Source: JAGOTP01 sp964415465 | GTDB lineage: Bacteria; Patescibacteriota; Patescibacteriia; 2-12-FULL-60-25 | Length of the DNA stretch: 26,885 nt | Assembly (NCBI GenBank): GCA_964415465.1 | Contig: CAYQAL010000011.1 | Location: 1 to 26,885, forward strand | Direction of reading: 5' to 3' | Notes under the pieces: model-generated | Seen by the model: the letters and a program-made list of their open reading frames with translations, nothing else | Database searches by the model: none | Told to the model about the DNA's origin: nothing | Program-made: the position numbers and the translations under genes | In this document: positions 23,665 to 26,885 of the stretch, one piece after another | Position numbering within the stretch: position 1 is the first letter of the stretch | Layout of the letters: every line of letters starts with the position of its first letter

Positions 23665-24183
23665 TTACGAGAGATCTTTGAGAGGTACGCCGCCCATGTA
23701 GTCAGCCTTGCCTAGATTCATGCCTTCTTTGCGAAGGAGTGCGTAGGCGGTTGTGAGGTGAAAGAAGAAGTTCGGGAGAACGTATTCGCGCGTGTAGTCG
23801 AAGCCGGTCATGAATTTCCCAGGGAAATAAGGAAGTGTAACTTGGCGTGTGGCTGCGTCAGCGAAGGCGGATTCTGGAACCGTTGCCAAGAATTCGAGGG
23901 TCTTGGCGATACGTGCGCGAAGTTCGCTGAGACTCTCTTCTGTGTCGGGGTGTGCAGGTACTTCCATTCCAGCTAAGCGCGCGCTTGCGCCTTTCGCATT
24001 ATCGCAAACAACCTGTACCTGCTTTTTGAATGGAAACATATCTGGCGCCAAGCAGAGCTCAAGCAACGCAGCTTCAGACAAGCCTTTTTCTTTGAGAAAT
24101 GCCTCGGCTTTTACTAAAATCGCATCCAATGCCTTCAAAGATTTTACGAATACGGGAAGGGTGAAGTCGTAGAGTGGGTTCAT
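23665..24183 (-). CDS. DUF1993 family protein
   Basis: A 172-aa protein with the DUF1993 pattern: N-terminal FTLPVFVKSLKALDAILVKAE, LAPDMFPFKKQVQVVCDNAKG in the middle, PYFPGKFMTGFDYTREYVLPNFFFHLTTAYALLR, and the ending MGGVPLKDL. The fold is a four-helix DinB-like bundle with His and Asp/Glu positions; the reaction is unknown. Length is normal. The gene has its own extended -10 and its own terminator, so it is probably monocistronic. The family is mostly found in proteobacteria and some eukaryotes, so its presence here may reflect transfer. Composition does not stand out. Confidence 0.9.
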   Translation of the reverse strand: MNPLYDFTLPVFVKSLKALDAILVKAEAFLKEKGLSEAALLELCLAPDMFPFKKQVQVVCDNAKGASARLAGMEVPAHPDTEESLSELRARIAKTLEFLATVPESAFADAATRQVTLPYFPGKFMTGFDYTREYVLPNFFFHLTTAYALLRKEGMNLGKADYMGGVPLKDLS

Positions 24184-24192
24184 AGCTTGGGG

Positions 24193-24201
24193 ACTATAGC
24201 A
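24193..24201 (-). promoter_or_regulatory. Extended -10 element of the DUF1993 gene
   Basis: On the minus strand TGcTATAGT (24201-24193) stands 9 nt before the ATG at 24183. There is no SD between them. The message would be leaderless or nearly so, as for three plus-strand genes in the window. Confidence 0.5.
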
Positions 24202-24208
24202 CTGGCGT

Positions 24209-24421
24209 TTAGATTCCTAAAATAGCCTTGGCTTGTTCTATATCCTGCTCTCGAACGGTGAGTTCGACGCCAGGCGTGTAAGCGAATGGAGTTGGAAGCA
24301 TACCGCCTGCATCATCTGCGCTTATCATCGCTTTGATGCCAGCCGCCTCGAGCGTACTCTTTGTGATCTCGGCTTCGATTCGTGTGGGAAGGGTTATGAG
24401 TGTTATTAGTGTATGGCTCAT
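24209..24421 (-). CDS. DUF2007 domain small protein (70 aa)
   Basis: The sequence LITLPTRIEAEITKSTLEAAGIKAMISADDAGG followed by PGVELTVREQDIEQAKAILG is the DUF2007 (putative signal-transducing protein) fold, a ferredoxin-like single domain. The key pattern quoted spans about residues 9-70 and fills the whole protein, so it is complete. It is thought to bind or sense a small ligand, but no function is proved. It lies between the DUF1993 and small membrane-protein genes on the same strand. No SD. Confidence 0.85.
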   Translation of the reverse strand: MSHTLITLITLPTRIEAEITKSTLEAAGIKAMISADDAGGMLPTPFAYTPGVELTVREQDIEQAKAILGI

Positions 24422-24456
24422 AAAAGTGTGTGAAATGATGGTGTATCGCTACAGGA

Positions 24457-24846
24457 TTAGTATCCAGAGTAGCCTGGAGGAGGCGTTCCAACAAACAGCT
24501 CTTTGGTTGCGGGTTTATAATAGAGTGGAGGATCGATGACGGGCCCGTCATTTACACGTGATACGCGATAGGAAAGCGGACTGTCTTCTCTGAAGCCTTC
24601 AAATGAGGTGATTGTGCCAATCCGTTGTTGTGTATCGCTCAGGTATACGCCCCACATCTTGGCGCCATCTCCTCCCAAAACGGGCAGTTCTCTTATGGAA
24701 TAACGCTGCTCAGATGCGCCGACAATTTGAATGGGTACTTCTGGTCCAGGGCCAAATGTGAATTTGAGAAAGACAATGATTCCAACGAATACTAAAATAG
24801 CCAAGCCGATAAGCATCCAGACAAACAGAAAGAAGCGAGATTTCAT
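24457..24846 (-). CDS. Small single-pass membrane protein (129 aa)
   Basis: The start MKSRFFLFVWMLIG at 24846 is preferred over the longer frame that begins at 24900, because the extra 18 residues are poorly protein-like and TATACT lies 5 nt before this ATG. One membrane segment (about residues 5-30) is followed by an outside domain of about 95 residues with beta-strand character and a Pro-rich end (GTPPPGYSGY). I recognise no family. It is the most upstream gene of the minus-strand group ending at DUF2007 and is divergent from ribE. Confidence 0.65.
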   Translation of the reverse strand: MKSRFFLFVWMLIGLAILVFVGIIVFLKFTFGPGPEVPIQIVGASEQRYSIRELPVLGGDGAKMWGVYLSDTQQRIGTITSFEGFREDSPLSYRVSRVNDGPVIDPPLYYKPATKELFVGTPPPGYSGY

Positions 24847-24950
24847 AGTAGAGTATAAAACATTCATTCTTATGTGATCTGACATGAAGAGGTGTCCCAT
24901 TGCCGCCTAGCTGCAAACTCCGTAGGCTCTAGTTACGAAAAGCTACATCT

Positions 24951-25553
24951 ATGTTTACAGGAATTGTGCAGGGAATGGGTCGAGTAACGATGATTGAGCG
25001 CCGAGAGGGGGCGTTAACGTTTGAATTGTCACTCGGTGAGTTAGCGAAAGGCGTCGAACGAGGAGCGAGTATTGCGGTAGCAGGTGTTTGTTTGACGGCT
25101 ATTTCGATGAGCGGTGAGAAAGTGAGATTCGAAGTGATCGGTGAAACACTCGCGAAGACCGCCTTAGGATCAATGCAAGTAGGTGATGAATATAACATTG
25201 AACGTTCTGCTAAAATGGGTGATGAGATTGGTGGTCACCTCGTTTCTGGCCATGTGAGTGATACGCTCACGATTCGTTCGGTTGAAACACCGGCGAATAA
25301 TTGGATCGTTTGTCTAGCCTGTGATCCAGTGTGGATGCCTTACCTTCTTCCGAAAGGGTTTGTTGCGCTGGATGGATGCAGCCTCACGATTGTCGATGTT
25401 GGCGCGGACTGGTTTACGGTGCATTTAATTCCAGAAACGCTTTCTCGTACGACCTTTGGTCGGAAAACTCAGGGGGATCTTGTTCATCTAGAGATTGATC
25501 CCATGACTCGTGCGATTGTTGATACAGTAAAACGTCTTACAGTAAACGTATGA
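24951..25553 (+). CDS. ribE: Riboflavin synthase alpha chain
   Basis: A 200-aa protein with the family start MFTGIVQGMGRV and two lumazine-binding repeats (about residues 1-96 and 97-190). The repeats carry GASIAVAGVCLT / SGEKVRFEVIGETLAKT and MGDEIGGHLVSGHV / KGFVALDGCSLTIVDV, the second containing ETLSRTTFG. It makes riboflavin by dismutation of two 6,7-dimethyl-8-ribityllumazine molecules. It overlaps ribH by 4 bp (ATGA). No ribA, ribB or ribD is in the window and I saw no FMN riboswitch-like leader in the 50-base gap. No SD. Confidence 0.96.
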   Translation: MFTGIVQGMGRVTMIERREGALTFELSLGELAKGVERGASIAVAGVCLTAISMSGEKVRFEVIGETLAKTALGSMQVGDEYNIERSAKMGDEIGGHLVSGHVSDTLTIRSVETPANNWIVCLACDPVWMPYLLPKGFVALDGCSLTIVDVGADWFTVHLIPETLSRTTFGRKTQGDLVHLEIDPMTRAIVDTVKRLTVNV

Positions 25554-26011
25554 AATCAAATCACTTTTCTTCCGTAGATGGGTCAGGTCTTCGCGTTGCG
25601 ATTATTGCATCTCGCTTCAATCAAGAATTGTGTGATGCATTGGCTGCTGATGCGGTCGCTGCACTCCACGGAGCGGCTGTTGCGCCTGAATCGATCGACA
25701 TTGTACGCGTGCCGGGCTCTTTTGAGCTGCCAGTTATGGCGAACAAATTAGCATCAAGCAAGAAGTACGACGCGATTATTTGTTTAGGTGTCTTAATCAA
25801 AGGCGATACAAAGCATGATCAATATATTGCAAATGCCGTCGCTCAAGGGCTGACACTGGTTTCCATTCAAACCGGTATTCCCGTAGCGTTTGGTGTCCTC
25901 ACGACAGAAACAAAAGAACAGGCGGAAGTACGCGCGCTTGGATCACAGAAGAAGGGCTGGGAAGCGGCGATGAGTGTGATTGAAACGGTTCGAGCCCTAC
26001 AGATAGATTGA
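25550..26011 (+). CDS. ribH: 6,7-dimethyl-8-ribityllumazine synthase
   Basis: The 153-aa product condenses the pyrimidine intermediate with 3,4-dihydroxy-2-butanone 4-phosphate to give lumazine, the substrate of the preceding enzyme. Family motifs: VAIIASRFNQEL, VRVPGSFELPV, CLGVLIKGDTKHDQYI (containing the catalytic His), PVAFGVLTTETKEQA and KKGWEAA. The product is full length. It is translationally coupled to ribE through an ATGA overlap. The two enzymes usually form a complex. The gene ends before an AT-rich inverted repeat (TTTTCTTTAAAAGAAAA, about 26038-26054) that may act in termination. Confidence 0.97.
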   Translation: MKSNHFSSVDGSGLRVAIIASRFNQELCDALAADAVAALHGAAVAPESIDIVRVPGSFELPVMANKLASSKKYDAIICLGVLIKGDTKHDQYIANAVAQGLTLVSIQTGIPVAFGVLTTETKEQAEVRALGSQKKGWEAAMSVIETVRALQID

Positions 26012-26064
26012 TGGTCTCTAGGAAGTAGTCGATAGTCTTTTCTTTAAAAGAAAAACATCTTACT

Positions 26065-26147
26065 ACGACGAACCCCGCAAGCGAGGTCGTCGTTGCGGGG
26101 TGGGATAGAGTCCCCTTCACTTCTACTGCGGGCGGAACGTGAAGGGG
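26065..26147 (-). terminator. Hairpins at the 3' end of the AgmX-domain gene
   Basis: CCCCTTCAC (26112-26120) and GTGAAGGGG (26139-26147) form a perfect 9-bp stem around the stop codon. CCCCGCAA (26073-26080) and TTGCGGGG (26093-26100) form a second 8-bp stem, with ACGACG/CGTCGT as a competing pair. Both lie at the left edge of GC-rich piece 3. No clear T-run follows, so termination is only probable. Confidence 0.45.
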
Positions 26148-26485
26148 TAGGTGACGGTAGCGAGGCTGACGTTGGCCGCCGGGAAGCGGGTGCGGTGGAG
26201 TGCGAGGATCACGCGGCCGACGAAGCGCTCATCTTCGAGGCGCGGATCGATCTGCTGCAGGCTGGTCCGTCCGACCGTGCCGTCGGGCCGGATGTCGAAC
26301 CCGAGCTCGATCGTGCCCTGCGGCGAGGTTCTCTCGTTCCGCTCCGCGAGCAGATCGTTGTAGCAGCCGTTGATCGTCTCGAGTCTCCCCATCACGACCG
26401 AGCGGATGGAAGTGTCGTCCCGCATGGGCGGTTCGGCATAAAGCAAGATATGAGTAAGTTGTTTCTTATTGCTGACATGTACCAT
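26123..26485 (-). CDS. AgmX/PglI (TonB-like) C-terminal domain, probably a truncated gene
   Basis: Residues 27-120 match the AgmX/PglI C-terminal domain: SVVMGRLETINGCYNDLL (with the family's Cys-Tyr), IELGFDIRPDGTVG, RFVGRVILALHRTRFP and the ending ATVTYPFTF. These domains normally end long envelope proteins, with a membrane segment and a long linker in front, as in myxobacterial gliding proteins and TonB-like transducers. Here only about 25 residues precede the domain, with no membrane segment, and these are encoded by AT-rich DNA, while the rest is GC-rich with no TTA, CTA or TCA codon. I infer that a gene fragment was joined to local DNA, so it may be a pseudogene. No SD precedes the ATG at 26485. 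Confidence 0.7.
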   Translation of the reverse strand: MVHVSNKKQLTHILLYAEPPMRDDTSIRSVVMGRLETINGCYNDLLAERNERTSPQGTIELGFDIRPDGTVGRTSLQQIDPRLEDERFVGRVILALHRTRFPAANVSLATVTYPFTFRPQ

Positions 26486-26487
26486 TC

Positions 26488-26521
26488 ACTTGATTTCAAG
26501 TAAACCCACCTTATTCTAGCA
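26488..26521 (-). promoter_or_regulatory. Extended -10 and palindrome before the AgmX-domain frame
   Basis: On the minus strand TGcTAGAAT (26521-26513) could drive the truncated gene. The perfect inverted repeat ACTTGA-TT-TCAAGT (26488-26501) covers the predicted RNA start and could be a repressor site. No good -35 is seen. Confidence 0.4.
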
Positions 26522-26536
26522 TGTGGACACAGGCTC

Positions 26537-26565
26537 TTGTAGCGACGAGAAGTGTTTATTAGACT
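26537..26565 (+). promoter_or_regulatory. Promoter of the last gene
   Basis: TTGTAG (26537-26542), 17 bp, TAGACT (26560-26565), ending 11 nt before the ATG at 26577. The leader would be only about 4 nt. It overlaps the divergent minus-strand -10 region by proximity. Confidence 0.4.
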
Positions 26566-26576
26566 TAGTGGATTGT

Positions 26577-26885
26577 ATGAAGCAAGAAATACCTTCGGCC
26601 GATGGAAGCGGAGAGCAAATACAGCGAGAGCGTCAAGAACGCTTTGTAGACCGAATCATCGATCGTTTAAAAACGTTAAAAGCAATCGGCCATTCAAAAC
26701 GTCATGTATTTGAACATTGGAAGGGGCTAATCGCGTATCCGAATGTAACAGATCCCGTTGGCCGTACTATTAGTGAGTTAGGCGCCGAAGAGCGCGAGCG
26801 CTTAACGGATGCGTGGGAAGAAATTGAAGCGCATGATGCATATGATCAAGCATGGCTAACTGCCAAGCATACGCCCCAGGAATTA
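26577..26885 (+). CDS. Hypothetical protein, 3' end outside window
   Basis: The ATG at 26577 opens a frame of 103 codons that runs off the window. The visible protein begins MKQEIPSADGSGEQIQRERQ and is highly charged, rich in Glu, Arg, Lys and His, with helix-forming stretches (RFVDRIIDRLKTLKAIG, ELGAEERERLTDAWEEIEAHD) and no membrane segment or signal peptide. I do not recognise a family. Codon use (TTA, TCA, ATA) fits the resident genes and not the GC-rich piece to its left. No SD. Confidence 0.65.
   Translation, partial: MKQEIPSADGSGEQIQRERQERFVDRIIDRLKTLKAIGHSKRHVFEHWKGLIAYPNVTDPVGRTISELGAEERERLTDAWEEIEAHDAYDQAWLTAKHTPQEL

Noticed and set aside
24901..24950. FMN riboswitch before ribE
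   Set aside because: The 50-base gap is too short and has none of the conserved RFN-element segments.
26093..26503. A 136-codon plus-strand frame over the AgmX domain
   Set aside because: Codon-aligned shadow of the minus-strand domain, which matches a known family; this frame does not.

Overview
The window looks like chromosomal DNA of a small-genome bacterium of the Patescibacteria (Candidate Phyla Radiation), most likely a Parcubacteria-type lineage. This rests on thrombospondin type-3 (TSP3) repeat surface proteins, compact same-strand genes with ATGA overlaps, and almost no Shine-Dalgarno (SD) sequences before the resident genes. No rRNA or other marker gene is present, so the assignment is an inference. 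No tRNA, rRNA, CRISPR array or insertion sequence was found.

Layout. 1-4010: a partial Cys-containing exported-type protein and three tandem single-pass membrane proteins with TSP3 repeats. 4013-8206: ybeY, dgkA-type lipid kinase and ftsA, coupled by overlaps, then ftsZ with its own promoter, and nrdR. 8221-10881: an HtrA-type protease and pyruvate kinase. 10891-13363 (minus): a complete SsuABC/TauABC-type importer (binding protein, ATPase, permease). 13449-14123: a DUF1361 membrane protein. 14124-16640: a GC-rich island with a long leader, a possible 50-codon ORF, a strong hairpin, an ABC exporter and a truncated ORF. 16643-19372: a CDP-alcohol phosphatidyltransferase, a second ABC exporter and an in-frame gene remnant. 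19406-21791: a small PQQ-type protein divergent from a large phosphodiester-glycosidase-like exported protein. 21817-22830: a second GC-rich island with a PP2C phosphatase. 22855-24846 (minus): methyltransferase, DUF1993, DUF2007 and a small membrane protein. 24951-26011: ribE-ribH. 26065-26485: a third GC-rich piece, an AgmX/PglI C-terminal domain. 26577-end: a partial unknown gene.

How the genes fit together. The left half is a cell-envelope and division cluster (surface anchors, undecaprenol or diacylglycerol kinase, FtsA/FtsZ) plus housekeeping functions. The right half is accessory: transporters, envelope enzymes and the last two steps of riboflavin synthesis.

Main signal. Two gene populations are interleaved. 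Resident genes have no SD, mixed codon use and often a -10 element only 8-9 nt before the ATG, which suggests leaderless mRNA. The GC-rich islands have strong SDs, almost no TTA/CTA/TCA codons, hairpin-bounded ends and truncated edges, which suggests separately acquired or differently expressed gene cassettes.
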